Shown here piece by piece: positions 1-7,874 of a stretch of DNA of 64,000 nt (position 1 is the stretch's first letter; the number at the start of each line of letters is the position of its first letter). The stretch is from contig JAGBCQ010000022.1 in assembly GCA_017937925.1 (NCBI GenBank), forward strand, positions 1 to 64,000, read 5' to 3'. The notes under the pieces were generated by a model that was not told where the DNA came from, did no database searches, and saw only the letters and a list, made by a program, of their open reading frames with translations. The position numbers and the translations under genes are program-made. The stretch is from Paraprevotella sp. (GTDB lineage: Bacteria; Bacteroidota; Bacteroidia; Bacteroidales; Bacteroidaceae).

Positions 1-471
1 TGAGGTGCCATCCTCTTTTTCCAGACGGACTGTCAACTGACCGTCGTAACCGCTTTCACTTTTTGCCCAAAAACTGAACTTATACGTGCGACCGCTTACC
101 GAGTTTATGCCCCAAAAACCTTCGTTGCGAACACCGTCGCCATCTCCATTAAACTCAATTCTAAGAGCACGAGTTTGGACTGAATTCAGCAAATCTGTCG
201 CTACAAGGGTTTGGGTCGCATCGCCTATCGTCCACCAGTTGTTTGGATTATTTGCATTATCTTCAAACGAACGATTTTGTATCAGTTCGGCATACAGCCC
301 ACCATCACCGGCATGATTGATTTCTTCAAAGAAAATACCGTAATGTCGGGCTCCGATTTGCGGACCTCGCGCACCGGCATCAATGTTCAACGCTATTTGT
401 GCCATAGTTATAGACGTAGCACATAATATTATCAGCGTACACACAAAACGTATTAATACATACTTTTTCAT
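1..471 (-). CDS. alpha-L-arabinofuranosidase, GH51 family (5' part only)
   Basis: This is the N-terminal 157 codons of a gene that runs off the left edge of the window. Translating the minus strand from the ATG at 471 gives a signal peptide (MKKYVLIRF... ending near the Ala-Gln of TMAQ), followed directly by GARGPQIGARHYGIFFEEIN and then GGLYAELIQNRSFED. That block is the typical start of GH51 arabinofuranosidases, which release terminal L-arabinose from arabinan or arabinoxylan, here outside the cytoplasm. The rest of the visible part looks like the carbohydrate-binding-like beta module often inserted in these enzymes (WWTIGD, FNGDGDGV, KFSFWAKSESGYDG). The catalytic glutamates lie outside the window, so activity cannot be judged. 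It is transcribed away from metK. Family assignment is strong; substrate is inferred. Confidence 0.85.
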   Translation of the reverse strand, partial: MKKYVLIRFVCTLIILCATSITMAQIALNIDAGARGPQIGARHYGIFFEEINHAGDGGLYAELIQNRSFEDNANNPNNWWTIGDATQTLVATDLLNSVQTRALRIEFNGDGDGVRNEGFWGINSVSGRTYKFSFWAKSESGYDGQLTVRLEKEDGTS

Positions 472-602
472 ATCTATTGATTTTGGTTATTGATTCTTTA
501 TTCTTAAGTTTTTAATTTCCAAAAATAAGAAAATGGAAAGGTACAACCTAATATTTTTATCAATAAAAAGTCTGAAAGCGCATTTTTATCCAAAAAACTC
601 AT

Positions 603-610
603 TACCTTTG
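603..610 (+). promoter_or_regulatory. metK promoter, -7 box
   Basis: TACCTTTG matches the Bacteroidetes primary sigma -7 consensus TAnnTTTG. It lies 15 bases upstream of the SAM-II-like aptamer, so a transcript starting just after it would carry the whole riboswitch. No clear -33 TTG is visible. Confidence 0.65.
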
Positions 611-625
611 CACTCAGAAAACAAA

Positions 626-675
626 TGTGGATAGATTTGGGCAGCTTGCAACCACAGTAAAAAATGCTAAATACA
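626..675 (+). ncRNA. SAM-II riboswitch upstream of metK
   Basis: The segment shows the SAM-II layout. A 5-bp stem TGTGG (626-630) / CCACA (652-656) closes a loop containing GATTTG and GCTTGCAA, and a downstream block ends in ATGCTAAA (664-671). The order GATTTG, GCTTGCA, CCAC, then AAA and GCTAAA is the conserved core known from metX and metA leaders in Alphaproteobacteria and Bacteroidetes. It sits between a TACCTTTG promoter and metK, the gene for SAM synthetase, which fits feedback control by SAM. The 3' end of the aptamer is set by eye; about 78 bases separate it from the metK ATG. Confidence 0.85.
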
Positions 676-752
676 GTTAGTTGATGACTGAACGCATTAC
701 TTCCCAATAATCCCCATTCTTTAATTCATAATTTTATAACATTAAAAAGAAA

Positions 753-2039
753 ATGGGATATTTATTTACTTCAGAATCAGTGTCCGAGGGACATCCGGAC
801 AAAGTAGCGGACCAAATTTCAGATGCCGTACTTGATGAATTGCTGGCTTTTGACAAAGAATCAAAAGTGGCTTGCGAAACTATGGTTACAACCGGACAAG
901 TCGTTGTTGCCGGAGAAGTGAAATCAGAAGCTTACGTTGATTTACAGGAAATCGCACGTCGCACTATCCGACGCATCGGTTACACCAAAGCGGAATACAA
1001 GTTTGAAGCGGAGAGTTGTGGTGTTTTCTCCGCCATCCATGAACAAAGCGCAGATATCAACCGTGGCGTGGAACGCGAAGACCCAATGAACCAAGGCGCC
1101 GGCGACCAAGGAATGATGTTTGGTTATGCCACCAACGAAACAGAAAACTATATGCCTCTTTCTTTGGATCTCAGTCACAAAATTCTGCGTGTATTGGCTG
1201 ATATTCGTAGAGAAGGTAAAGAAATGACTTATTTGCGTCCGGACGCAAAAAGCCAAGTGACCATTGAATATGACGACCATGGGAAACCTATCAGAGTTGA
1301 CACGATTGTGGTATCTACCCAACACGATGAGTTTATCACAGCTCATGACGGCAATCAAGAAAAAGCAGATTTGCAAATGCTAGACGTTATTCGCAAGGAT
1401 GTAATCAATATTTTAATGCCACGCGTCATTGCTGAGATTCATAATCCGGACGTATTACGTTTATTTGACGAGCACATCACTTATCACGTAAACCCAACCG
1501 GCAAATTTGTAATTGGCGGACCTCATGGAGATACGGGACTTACCGGACGTAAAATTATCGTTGACACTTATGGCGGAAAAGGCGCCCATGGTGGCGGTGC
1601 ATTCTCGGGTAAGGACCCATCAAAGGTGGACCGCTCGGCAGCTTATGCCGCTCGACACATCGCTAAAAATATGGTCGCAGCCGGCGTTGCTGACGAAATG
1701 CTAGTTCAAGTCAGCTATGCTATTGGTGTGGCACGACCGGTAAACATCTATGTGAACACATACGGTCGTAACAACGTGAATATGACCGATGGCGAAATCG
1801 CAAAAAAGATTGATGAAATCTTTGATTTAAGACCGAAAGCTATTGAGGATCGTTTACAACTTCGCAAACCTATTTACGAAGAAACGGCTGCATACGGTCA
1901 CATGGGTCGTGAGCCGAAAAAAGTGGTAAAAGTATTCCATAGTCGTTATATGCCAACAAAGACTATGGAAGTTGAACTCTTTACATGGGAAAAGTTGGAT
2001 TATGTAGATAGAATCAAGCAAGTATTCAACATTCAATAA
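753..2039 (+). CDS. metK: S-adenosylmethionine synthetase
   Basis: Makes S-adenosylmethionine from methionine and ATP in the cytoplasm. The 428-aa product has the N-terminal [18 protein letters not shown] signature, with the ATP-binding GHPDK at about residues 13-17. It also has the [12 protein letters not shown] methionine-adenosyltransferase motif and the glycine-rich [16 protein letters not shown] motif near residue 285. Length is slightly above the roughly 390 aa of many bacterial enzymes, which is usual for Bacteroidetes. A SAM-II riboswitch precedes it, so expression is probably lowered when SAM is abundant. The next gene starts 2 bases after the stop, suggesting co-transcription. Confidence 0.97.
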   Translation: MGYLFTSESVSEGHPDKVADQISDAVLDELLAFDKESKVACETMVTTGQVVVAGEVKSEAYVDLQEIARRTIRRIGYTKAEYKFEAESCGVFSAIHEQSADINRGVEREDPMNQGAGDQGMMFGYATNETENYMPLSLDLSHKILRVLADIRREGKEMTYLRPDAKSQVTIEYDDHGKPIRVDTIVVSTQHDEFITAHDGNQEKADLQMLDVIRKDVINILMPRVIAEIHNPDVLRLFDEHITYHVNPTGKFVIGGPHGDTGLTGRKIIVDTYGGKGAHGGGAFSGKDPSKVDRSAAYAARHIAKNMVAAGVADEMLVQVSYAIGVARPVNIYVNTYGRNNVNMTDGEIAKKIDEIFDLRPKAIEDRLQLRKPIYEETAAYGHMGREPKKVVKVFHSRYMPTKTMEVELFTWEKLDYVDRIKQVFNIQ

Positions 2040-2041
2040 AT

Positions 2042-2629
2042 ATGAACCAAATTCAATCAGTCTGCGTATATTCCGCCTCAAGTACACAAATAGACAAAGC
2101 CTATTTTGAAACCGCCAAAGAATTGGGAAGGCTCTTAGCTTTACGCGGAATCCGTTTAATCAATGGAGCCGGCAATCTTGGTTTGATGAAAGAGTGCGCA
2201 GATGGTTGTTTGAATGCCGGCGGTCAAGTGACAGGTGTCATACCTCATTTTATGGTTGAACAAGGATGGCATCACCCCGGATTAACAGAACTGATTGAGA
2301 CAAATGATATGCACACCCGCAAAGAGACAATGGCACGTTTATCAGACGCTGTCATTGCTCTGCCGGGCGGATGTGGCACGATGGAAGAATTGCTTGAAAT
2401 CATTACTTGGAAACAGCTCGGTCTATATTTGAACCCTATCATTATATTAAATACCAAGGGATTTTATAATCCACTATTAGCGATGCTTGAGCAAGCGGTA
2501 TCCGAAAACTTCATGCGCCCCATACATTTAGACATTTGGAAAGTTGCCACTACCCCATCTGAAGCAGTTGAACTGATATATACCACCCCCATTTGGAATA
2601 AGGATATTCGTAAATTCGCAGCCATATAA
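2042..2629 (+). CDS. LOG family protein (nucleotide 5'-monophosphate phosphoribohydrolase-like)
   Basis: A 195-aa Rossmann-fold protein of the LOG/TIGR00730 family. The diagnostic PGGCGTMEE motif is at residues 108-116 (consensus PGGxGTxxE), preceded by NGAGNLGLM near residue 51 and R-K-E (HTRKETMARL) around residue 103. These form the nucleotide-binding and catalytic site in LOG enzymes, which release nucleobases from nucleoside 5'-monophosphates, including cytokinin-like substrates. The physiological role in Bacteroidetes is not established. It begins 2 bases after metK and is probably translated from the same message. Confidence 0.88.
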   Translation: MNQIQSVCVYSASSTQIDKAYFETAKELGRLLALRGIRLINGAGNLGLMKECADGCLNAGGQVTGVIPHFMVEQGWHHPGLTELIETNDMHTRKETMARLSDAVIALPGGCGTMEELLEIITWKQLGLYLNPIIILNTKGFYNPLLAMLEQAVSENFMRPIHLDIWKVATTPSEAVELIYTTPIWNKDIRKFAAI

Positions 2630-2634
2630 ACAGT

Positions 2635-3462
2635 ATGCCGGACACAACTCATCATAACAATACTTTGCACCTTCAAGGCTACCTCAACACATCCGCACTT
2701 CCTACACAATCGCTCTCGCAAGACAGCCTTCATGCATTGGTTCCTTTTGAAGAAGCACCTATCAAAACAGGCTTTGACGTAGAATTCATACCTTATACCC
2801 TAAAGAACGATGATTGGCTCATAAGCATTTTAATCATTTGTTTATTAGCAACTATTCTAATTATCACTAATAGTAAACAATATATCAAAAATCAGACAAA
2901 GCACCTTTTCTTTGAAAAATTCGACGGCATCTCTTCATCCCGAATAAAAAGCGGCAGAGAATCCAGATATTCACTCTTTCTAAATTTGCAAACGGGTTTT
3001 ATACTAGCCCTCCTTTTCTTCTATTATACATTACATACAACAGATTTATCGCATAGCCACCTATCCTTTCATCTACTTATTACAATATATTTCGTAGTTA
3101 TCTGTTTGGTGGGGTTAGCAAAGTCTTTGTTATATCGGTATGTTAATTGGATTTATTTTTACAAAGAGCAGCAATTTTCATGGAATCGCTCTTATTCTTT
3201 CCTTATTTCTACCGAAGGAGTAATGCTTTTCCCCTTCATTTTAATTGCAGTTTTCCATCACCTCCCTTTTGATTTTATCGTATTGTGCGTCTGCATTTTG
3301 CTTGGATTTGTCAAACTTTGCCTTTTCTACAAGACATTTCTAACATTTTTTGTAAAGTTCTATGGTTTTCTGCATTTTATTATGTACCTTTGCGCCCTTG
3401 AAATTGTGCCTATATACGCTTTGTGGCAGGCACTCACGACAATAAACAAATATCTTTTATAA
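2635..3462 (+). CDS. DUF4271 integral membrane protein
   Basis: A 275-aa protein with a polar N-terminal stretch of about 60 residues followed by six hydrophobic segments, for example ILIICLLATILIITNS, FILALLFFYYTLH and LLITIYFVVICLVGLA. Length, topology and position directly before hemD match the DUF4271 family of Bacteroidetes, which has no known function. Five bases separate it from the LOG gene and 14 from hemD. Codon use is AT-rich, as is usual for membrane proteins. A TACCTTTG box inside its 3' end (3385-3392) may start a separate transcript for hemD. Confidence 0.8.
   Translation: MPDTTHHNNTLHLQGYLNTSALPTQSLSQDSLHALVPFEEAPIKTGFDVEFIPYTLKNDDWLISILIICLLATILIITNSKQYIKNQTKHLFFEKFDGISSSRIKSGRESRYSLFLNLQTGFILALLFFYYTLHTTDLSHSHLSFHLLITIYFVVICLVGLAKSLLYRYVNWIYFYKEQQFSWNRSYSFLISTEGVMLFPFILIAVFHHLPFDFIVLCVCILLGFVKLCLFYKTFLTFFVKFYGFLHFIMYLCALEIVPIYALWQALTTINKYLL
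3385..3392 (+). promoter_or_regulatory. possible internal promoter for hemD, -7 box
   Basis: TACCTTTG followed by CG lies within the DUF4271 coding region, 84 bases before the hemD start. It fits the TAnnTTTG box but has no clear -33 TTG. It would give hemD independent expression. Confidence 0.35.
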
Positions 3463-3476
3463 AAAATTAGGACAAT

Positions 3477-4220
3477 ATGATTAAAAAGATTCTGGTTTCA
3501 CAGCCAAAACCCGCATCCGATAAATCTCCATATTTTGAGATCGCATCCAAGCGCAATGTGGAATTAGTATTCAGACCGTTTATCAAGGTTGAAGGACTTT
3601 CAGCAAAAGAGTTCCGTCAACAGAAAGTCAACATATTGGACTATACCGCAATTATTTTCACTTCTCGCAATGCCATAGATCATTTTTTCATGCTATGCAA
3701 AGAACTTCGCATCAACATTCCTGAAGATATGAAGTACTTCTGCATTACCGAAACGATTGCACTATACATACAAAAATACGTTCAGTATCGTAAACGTAAA
3801 GTCTTCTTCGGTTCAACCGGTAAAATAGATGATTTACTACCTGCAATGATAAAGCACAAAACAGAGAAGTTCCTAACGCCATTATCTGACGTACACAACG
3901 ACGAAATCAGCAATTTGTTGGATTCAAAGAAATTGGTACACAAGGAAGTTGTTATGTATCGAACTGTAAGCAACGATTTCAAGCCTGAAGAAAAATTTGA
4001 CTACGATATGTTGATTTTCTTCAGTCCATCAGGAATACAAGCTCTTTCAAAGAATTTCCCCAATTTTGAACAGAAAGATATAGCAATTGGAACATTCGGT
4101 CCCACAACAGCAAAAGCCGCAAAAGATGCCGGTTTACGAGTTGACATGGAGGCACCTAGTTCAAAATATCCTTCTATCACAGCAGCGCTAGACCATTTTA
4201 TCGCAGAGAAGAACCAATAA
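3477..4220 (+). CDS. hemD: uroporphyrinogen-III synthase family protein
   Basis: A 247-aa protein with the two-domain HemD layout. The N-terminal half includes FRPFIKVEG and YTAIIFTSRNAIDHFF (about residues 36-75), and the C-terminal half has FDYDMLIFFSPSGIQAL and IAIGTFGPTTAKAAKDAGL. These are the typical F/TS.NA and SPSG...G.TTA.A blocks of uroporphyrinogen-III synthase, which cyclises hydroxymethylbilane for tetrapyrrole synthesis. The family is very divergent and no other heme gene is in the window, so function rests on these motifs and on the DUF4271-hemD-rnpA order known in Bacteroidetes. A terminator-like hairpin follows. Confidence 0.85.
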   Translation: MIKKILVSQPKPASDKSPYFEIASKRNVELVFRPFIKVEGLSAKEFRQQKVNILDYTAIIFTSRNAIDHFFMLCKELRINIPEDMKYFCITETIALYIQKYVQYRKRKVFFGSTGKIDDLLPAMIKHKTEKFLTPLSDVHNDEISNLLDSKKLVHKEVVMYRTVSNDFKPEEKFDYDMLIFFSPSGIQALSKNFPNFEQKDIAIGTFGPTTAKAAKDAGLRVDMEAPSSKYPSITAALDHFIAEKNQ

Positions 4221-4236
4221 AATCCGAAAAGATATT

Positions 4237-4266
4237 AAAAGGGGTGCATTTCGGGCATCCCTTTTT
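4237..4266 (+). terminator. hairpin terminator after hemD
   Basis: The arms AAAGGGGTGC (4238-4247) and GCATCCCTTT (4255-4264) pair over 10 bp with one G-U, around a 7-base loop, and are followed by T residues. It sits between hemD and the ATG chosen for rnpA. It also argues against the GTG at 4244 as the rnpA start, because that codon lies inside the stem. Confidence 0.65.
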
Positions 4267-4288
4267 CATTCACAATCCTTTCTCTATT

Positions 4289-4729
4289 ATGGAACACATC
4301 CATCAATTCTCATTAACAAAAAAAGAGCGTTTGTGCAGCAAACGTTTAATTGATTGTTTATTCGACGGAAAGGGTAAGTCTTTTTCAAATTTTCCAATAC
4401 GCGTAGTTTTCAAAAGCGTACCTCGTGACACTTCTATCGCACAAGTCTCAGTACTCATATCTGTTTCCAAGCGTCGTTTTAAGCATGCAGTCAATCGTAA
4501 TAGAGTGAAACGACAAATTAGAGAAGCGTACCGGAAAAACAAACATACGCTAACGGAAGTCATGCAATGCCATACGGAAGAAAACTTACTCGTAGGCTTT
4601 CTATGGTTGTCCGATCAACTGCACAAAAGCAATGAAGTGGAGAATAAACTGCATCATTTACTCTTACGAATCTCTGAACAGATAAGGAAGAACCCAACTA
4701 AAGGAATAGAAAATGGAAACGCTGTATAA
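4289..4729 (+). CDS. rnpA: ribonuclease P protein component
   Basis: Protein subunit of RNase P, which matures the 5' ends of tRNAs together with the RnpB RNA. From the ATG at 4289 the 146-aa product starts [18 protein letters not shown], the normal beginning of this family. It carries the RNR basic motif [18 protein letters not shown] at about residues 70-87. The frame stays open upstream to a GTG at 4244, but that extension would run through the terminator stem, so the ATG is preferred. The 3' end overlaps yidD by 17 bases, the arrangement typical of rnpA-yidD pairs. Confidence 0.93.
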   Translation: MEHIHQFSLTKKERLCSKRLIDCLFDGKGKSFSNFPIRVVFKSVPRDTSIAQVSVLISVSKRRFKHAVNRNRVKRQIREAYRKNKHTLTEVMQCHTEENLLVGFLWLSDQLHKSNEVENKLHHLLLRISEQIRKNPTKGIENGNAV

Positions 4730-4955
4730 ATATTTATGCCATGCGCTTTCGGCGCTCTTGATAGCCCCTATACAATTCTATAAAAAATTTATCTCACCGC
4801 TCACTCCACCGGCTTGCCGTTTTACTCCCACCTGCTCACAATATGCCATTGAAGCCATACGAAAACATGGCCCATTCAAAGGCTTTTACTTAGCAGTCAG
4901 ACGCATTCTTCGTTGTCATCCATGGGGCGGAAGTGGTTACGACCCTGTTCCCTAA
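4713..4955 (+). CDS. yidD: membrane protein insertion efficiency factor YidD
   Basis: An 80-aa protein with the almost invariant YidD sequence: [20 protein letters not shown] followed by [16 protein letters not shown] and [13 protein letters not shown]. YidD is a small membrane-associated factor that helps YidC-dependent insertion of inner-membrane proteins. The three conserved cysteines and the GGxGxDPVP ending are all present, so the gene looks intact. It overlaps rnpA by 17 bases and is followed 3 bases later by the TatD-like gene. Confidence 0.95.
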   Translation: METLYKYLCHALSALLIAPIQFYKKFISPLTPPACRFTPTCSQYAIEAIRKHGPFKGFYLAVRRILRCHPWGGSGYDPVP

Positions 4956-4958
4956 ATT

Positions 4959-5651
4959 ATGACACCATACATCAACATACATAGTCACCAAGACGACATA
5001 CACAACTCTGAAATCAGTGTGCGTAATTTCATCATTCCTAAGGATGAGATGTTGCTTACATCGTGGGATTACTCTCAATTCTTCTCCATCGGCATACATC
5101 CATGGTTTATACCGACAAGAATAACGGAGAGCTTGCAAACACTACGCCATTTCATCACACATCCTTCATGCGTTGCCATAGGTGAATCCGGATTGGACAA
5201 ACTCATCGCAACGGACATGAACATTCAAAAGGAAGCATTCATACAACAAATGGAATTGGCGTCAGAACATGACATCCCCCTGATAATACATTGTGTTAAA
5301 GCATGGAACGAACTGATAGACATATATCGTCAAGTGCGCCCTTCTAGTCCATGCATCATTCACGGATTTAGAGGAAAACCGGAGTTAGCACACGAGCTTC
5401 TCAATCATGGCTTTTATTTGAGTTTTGGTTTCAAGTTCAATACAGACAGTTTGATACAATGTCCTATAGACCGAATGTTCCTTGAAACAGACGAGGAAAA
5501 CCTTCCAATAAATACGTTGTACACGTTGGTTAGCGAGATTCGGTCATGCAATGAAAAGCTACTGAAAGAGCAGTGTTTTAACAACCTACGAAACTTAAAC
5601 AAAAAGTTGCAAGTCTCACTGAAAGGTCGTACTTTTGCCGGAAATAAATGA
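4959..5651 (+). CDS. TatD family metal-dependent hydrolase
   Basis: A 230-aa TIM-barrel hydrolase of the TatD family. Visible metal-ligand motifs are NIHSH (HxH, residues 5-9), GESGLD (about residue 73), a central IIHCVKAW, IHGFRGKPE and the late LETDEEN. TatD proteins are Mg-dependent deoxyribonucleases or related phosphodiesterases acting in the cytoplasm. At 230 aa it is shorter than E. coli TatD (about 260 aa), as is common for the Bacteroidetes version beside yidD. A promoter for tyrS lies in its last codons. Confidence 0.87.
   Translation: MTPYINIHSHQDDIHNSEISVRNFIIPKDEMLLTSWDYSQFFSIGIHPWFIPTRITESLQTLRHFITHPSCVAIGESGLDKLIATDMNIQKEAFIQQMELASEHDIPLIIHCVKAWNELIDIYRQVRPSSPCIIHGFRGKPELAHELLNHGFYLSFGFKFNTDSLIQCPIDRMFLETDEENLPINTLYTLVSEIRSCNEKLLKEQCFNNLRNLNKKLQVSLKGRTFAGNK
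5607..5637 (+). promoter_or_regulatory. tyrS promoter
   Basis: TTG (5607-5609), 20 bases, then TACTTTTG (5630-5637) fits the Bacteroidetes -33/-7 pattern. It is embedded in the 3' end of the TatD gene, about 39 bases before the tyrS ATG. Confidence 0.55.
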
Positions 5652-5675
5652 AAAACCCTAAAACATATATATACA

Positions 5676-6968
5676 ATGAACTTTGTAGAAGAATTAAAAT
5701 GGAGAGGTATGATTCATACCATGATGCCGGGAACTGAAGAACTGCTTGAGAAAGAACAAGTGACCGCATATCTTGGTATCGACCCCACTGCCGACTCGTT
5801 ACATATCGGGCATCTTTGCGGTGTCATGATGCTCAAACACTTCCAACGTTGCGGCCATAAACCATTGGCATTGATTGGAGGCGCAACCGGCATGATTGGC
5901 GACCCATCCGGCAAAAGCCAAGAGCGCAACTTATTAGACGAAGCAACTTTACGCCACAATGTAGAGTGTATTCGCCAACAATTGGCACGTTTTTTGGACT
6001 TTGACAGCGACGCACCTAATCATGCAGAGTTAGTCAACAATTACGATTGGATGAAAGACTTCACTTTCCTTGATTTCGCTCGTGAGGTAGGCAAGCACAT
6101 TACCGTAAATTACATGATGGCAAAAGATAGTGTACAAAAGCGCCTTAACGGAGAAGCACGCGACGGTTTGTCTTTCACAGAGTTTACTTACCAACTTTTG
6201 CAAGGTTACGATTTCTTGTACTTATACCAACACAAGGGATGTAAACTACAAATGGGCGGTAGCGAACAATGGGGCAACATCACAACCGGATCTGAATTAG
6301 TTCGCCGTACGATAGGAGGGGAAGTTTTTGCTCTCACTTGCCCCTTGGTTACCAAAGCTGACGGTACTAAATTCGGCAAGACAGAAAAAGGTAACATTTG
6401 GCTCAACCGCGACTACACCAGTCCTTACGCATTCTACCAATTTTGGCTCAACGTTGCCGATGACGACGCTAAAAAATATATTCGCATCTTCACAACATTA
6501 GAAAAAGAGGAAATTGACCAACTCATTGCGCAACATGATGAAGACCCAGGACAACGCATACTACAAAAACGTTTGGCTAAGGAAGTAACCATTATGGTAC
6601 ACAGTGAAGAGGATTACAACATGGCAGTTGAAGCTAGCCAAATTTTGTTTGGGAAAGCAACTAAAGATAGTTTGGCAAAATTGGACGAACAAACGCTTTT
6701 AGACGTATTTGCAGGTGTTCCGCAATTTGAAGTTGAACGAGAAGTTCTGAACAATGGAGTGAAAGCTGTTGATCTTACAGCTGAAATTACACAATGCTTC
6801 CCAAGCAAGGGAGAAATGCGTAAAATGACACAAGGCGGAGGTGTATCTATCAACAAAGAAAAGTTGGAAGCGTTTGACCGCATTATCACGACCTCAGACT
6901 TAGTTAATGACAAATATTTGCTGGTTCAACGCGGTAAGAAAAACTATTTCTTACTCATTGTGAAGTAA
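5676..6968 (+). CDS. tyrS: tyrosyl-tRNA synthetase
   Basis: Charges tRNA-Tyr with tyrosine. The 430-aa class I synthetase has [20 protein letters not shown], with the HIGH motif at about residues 43-46, and the KFGKT version of the KMSKS loop at about residues 232-236 ([15 protein letters not shown]). Tyrosine-binding residues are in [13 protein letters not shown] and [14 protein letters not shown]-terminal S4-type RNA-binding domain covers roughly the last 80 residues ([14 protein letters not shown] onward). Length matches bacterial TyrRS of the TyrS type. It is followed by tRNA-Gln transcribed from its own promoter. Confidence 0.97.
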   Translation: MNFVEELKWRGMIHTMMPGTEELLEKEQVTAYLGIDPTADSLHIGHLCGVMMLKHFQRCGHKPLALIGGATGMIGDPSGKSQERNLLDEATLRHNVECIRQQLARFLDFDSDAPNHAELVNNYDWMKDFTFLDFAREVGKHITVNYMMAKDSVQKRLNGEARDGLSFTEFTYQLLQGYDFLYLYQHKGCKLQMGGSEQWGNITTGSELVRRTIGGEVFALTCPLVTKADGTKFGKTEKGNIWLNRDYTSPYAFYQFWLNVADDDAKKYIRIFTTLEKEEIDQLIAQHDEDPGQRILQKRLAKEVTIMVHSEEDYNMAVEASQILFGKATKDSLAKLDEQTLLDVFAGVPQFEVEREVLNNGVKAVDLTAEITQCFPSKGEMRKMTQGGGVSINKEKLEAFDRIITTSDLVNDKYLLVQRGKKNYFLLIVK

Positions 6969-6985
6969 AAAAAATGACGAAAAAT

Positions 6986-7016
6986 TTGTGAGATAGGCAA
7001 AAAACACCTATCTTTG
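6986..7016 (+). promoter_or_regulatory. promoter of tRNA-Gln
   Basis: TTG (6986-6988), 20 bases, TATCTTTG (7009-7016). This is a full match to the Bacteroidetes housekeeping promoter, ending 29 bases before the mature tRNA. Confidence 0.7.
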
Positions 7017-7045
7017 CACCGCTTTCGAGAGATAGCAATAAGGAT

Positions 7046-7119
7046 TGGGATATGGTGTAATGGTAGCACAAGACATTTTGGTCGTCTTAGTCTTGGTTCG
7101 AACCCAGGTATCCCAACCA
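7046..7119 (+). tRNA. tRNA-Gln (anticodon TTG)
   Basis: A full cloverleaf can be drawn by hand. The acceptor stem is TGGGATA (7046-7052) with TATCCCA (7109-7115). The D stem is GTGT with GCAC. The anticodon stem starts at 7071 with loop TTTTGGT (7076-7082), giving anticodon TTG at 7078-7080. The T arm is CTTGG-TTCGAAC-CCAGG (7092-7108), followed by discriminator A at 7116 and an encoded CCA (7117-7119). The base pair next to the anticodon loop is A7075 with C7083, a mismatch. It has its own promoter and a strong terminator, so it is probably a single-gene transcript. Confidence 0.93.
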
Positions 7120-7123
7120 ACAC

Positions 7124-7163
7124 AAAGAACTTCTTTCAATATATTGAGAGAAGTTCTTTTTTT
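7124..7163 (+). terminator. terminator of tRNA-Gln
   Basis: AAAGAACTTCT (7124-7134) pairs perfectly with AGAAGTTCTTT (7149-7159). The inner bases extend the stem further, and a T run follows to 7163. This is a classic intrinsic terminator. Confidence 0.85.
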
Positions 7164-7204
7164 ATCAAAAAATGAGGGTAAAAAACAGCCCTCCTTTCGT
7201 CACA

Positions 7205-7272
7205 AAAATGACGGACGTCCGTCGTTGAAACGCAAGACGTCTGTCGTCGCGACGACGGACGTCCGTCATTTT
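7205..7272. repeat. perfect 21-bp inverted repeat with nested ACGT palindromes
   Basis: AAAATGACGGACGTCCGTCGT (one base over 20 if fully counted; positions 7205-7225) is exactly complementary to 7252-7272, with a 26-base spacer. Each arm itself contains the self-complementary ACGGACGTCCGT. The spacer holds AGACGTCT and TCGTCGCGACGA, also palindromic. The element is much more GC-rich than its surroundings. It could fold into a cruciform or a long RNA hairpin, or be a mobile or regulatory repeat; none of these can be decided from one copy. Confidence 0.8.
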
Positions 7273-7409
7273 ACTCTCCTCAGTCGCTCAATTTTCTCAC
7301 ATCCCTTAATGAATATTATTTGTAAAATTCACAAAGATTTTCATAAGTAATGAGCATAAAATACAAAGAAGTTTAACCTGATTTTTTATGCGGTTAATAT
7401 TTTTTCTTT

Positions 7410-7417
7410 TACCTTTG
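7410..7417 (+). promoter_or_regulatory. promoter of the metal efflux operon, -7 box
   Basis: TACCTTTG is followed 27 bases later by the ATG of the His-rich small protein. The bases upstream (TATGCGGTTAATATTTTTT) closely resemble those before the SDR gene promoter at 13388-13417 (TATGCGGATTTCAG). Confidence 0.6.
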
Positions 7418-7444
7418 TCATGTTAATACGCAACGCATTTTATC

Positions 7445-7828
7445 ATGAAAGAACAACTGAAGGTAACGATAATGATAGTGCTCTGCCTCTTAATGCAAGT
7501 CATATCTGTTTTACCTCACCATCATCATGGTGACTTGCCTTGTTTGAACCAAATGAAACAAACCGGTACGAACACGCAACACAAACATTCTTGCGACTCG
7601 GATTGTATCACTAAATTCAATTTAGAATCCCCCTCATCAATTACCAAGAAAGAGGTTAAGCAGAATTCTGTTAAACAAAACCATTTTTTTGAAGCTAGCC
7701 TCATCTGTGAGACCAACAATTATGAGATAGATAAAAAGCAACAAAGTAACCCATATTCCGTAAAACTTTATTGTTCACATTTTGTACAGTTTTGCGGATT
7801 AAGAGCCCCACCACAACTCTCCCTTTAA
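7445..7828 (+). CDS. small exported His-rich protein heading a metal efflux operon
   Basis: A 127-aa protein of unassigned function. It has an N-terminal hydrophobic segment (VTIMIVLCLLMQVISVLP, about residues 7-24), which reads as a signal peptide or anchor. This is followed at once by HHHHGDLPC and later HKHSCDSDC and KLYCSHFVQFC, giving several His and Cys residues suited to metal binding. Similar short proteins (I think of the DUF6769 type, not checked) precede CusB/CusA operons in Bacteroidetes. It lies 46 bases upstream of the adaptor gene and is the first gene after the promoter. A periplasmic metal-binding or sensing role is an inference. Confidence 0.65.
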   Translation: MKEQLKVTIMIVLCLLMQVISVLPHHHHGDLPCLNQMKQTGTNTQHKHSCDSDCITKFNLESPSSITKKEVKQNSVKQNHFFEASLICETNNYEIDKKQQSNPYSVKLYCSHFVQFCGLRAPPQLSL

Positions 7829-7874
7829 CCATAAAGAGAAAACAAACATTATTACTTGCTTTTTTATTCCACCT

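Larger units (their letters stand above)
472..752. other. intergenic region between GH51 gene and metK
   Basis: This 281-base divergent spacer holds promoters for both sides. On the minus strand a TATTTTTG box (520-527) could serve the GH51 gene. On the plus strand a TACCTTTG box (603-610) is followed by a SAM-II-type aptamer (626-675). The remaining bases up to the metK ATG are AT-rich with no other obvious structure. Confidence 0.6.
7164..7444. other. intergenic region with palindrome cluster before the metal efflux operon
   Basis: This stretch of about 280 bases has no credible gene. It contains a perfect 21-bp inverted repeat (7205-7225 and 7252-7272). After about 7300 it becomes AT-rich and carries the TACCTTTG promoter of the following operon. 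Confidence 0.6.

Noticed and set aside
942..1376. Minus-strand frame of 144 codons inside metK
   Set aside because: Antisense shadow of a highly conserved gene.
7045..7350. Plus-strand open frame of 101 codons covering the tRNA-Gln, its terminator and the palindrome cluster
   Set aside because: The first part is the tRNA gene and the rest crosses two strong hairpins; composition and protein sequence look random.
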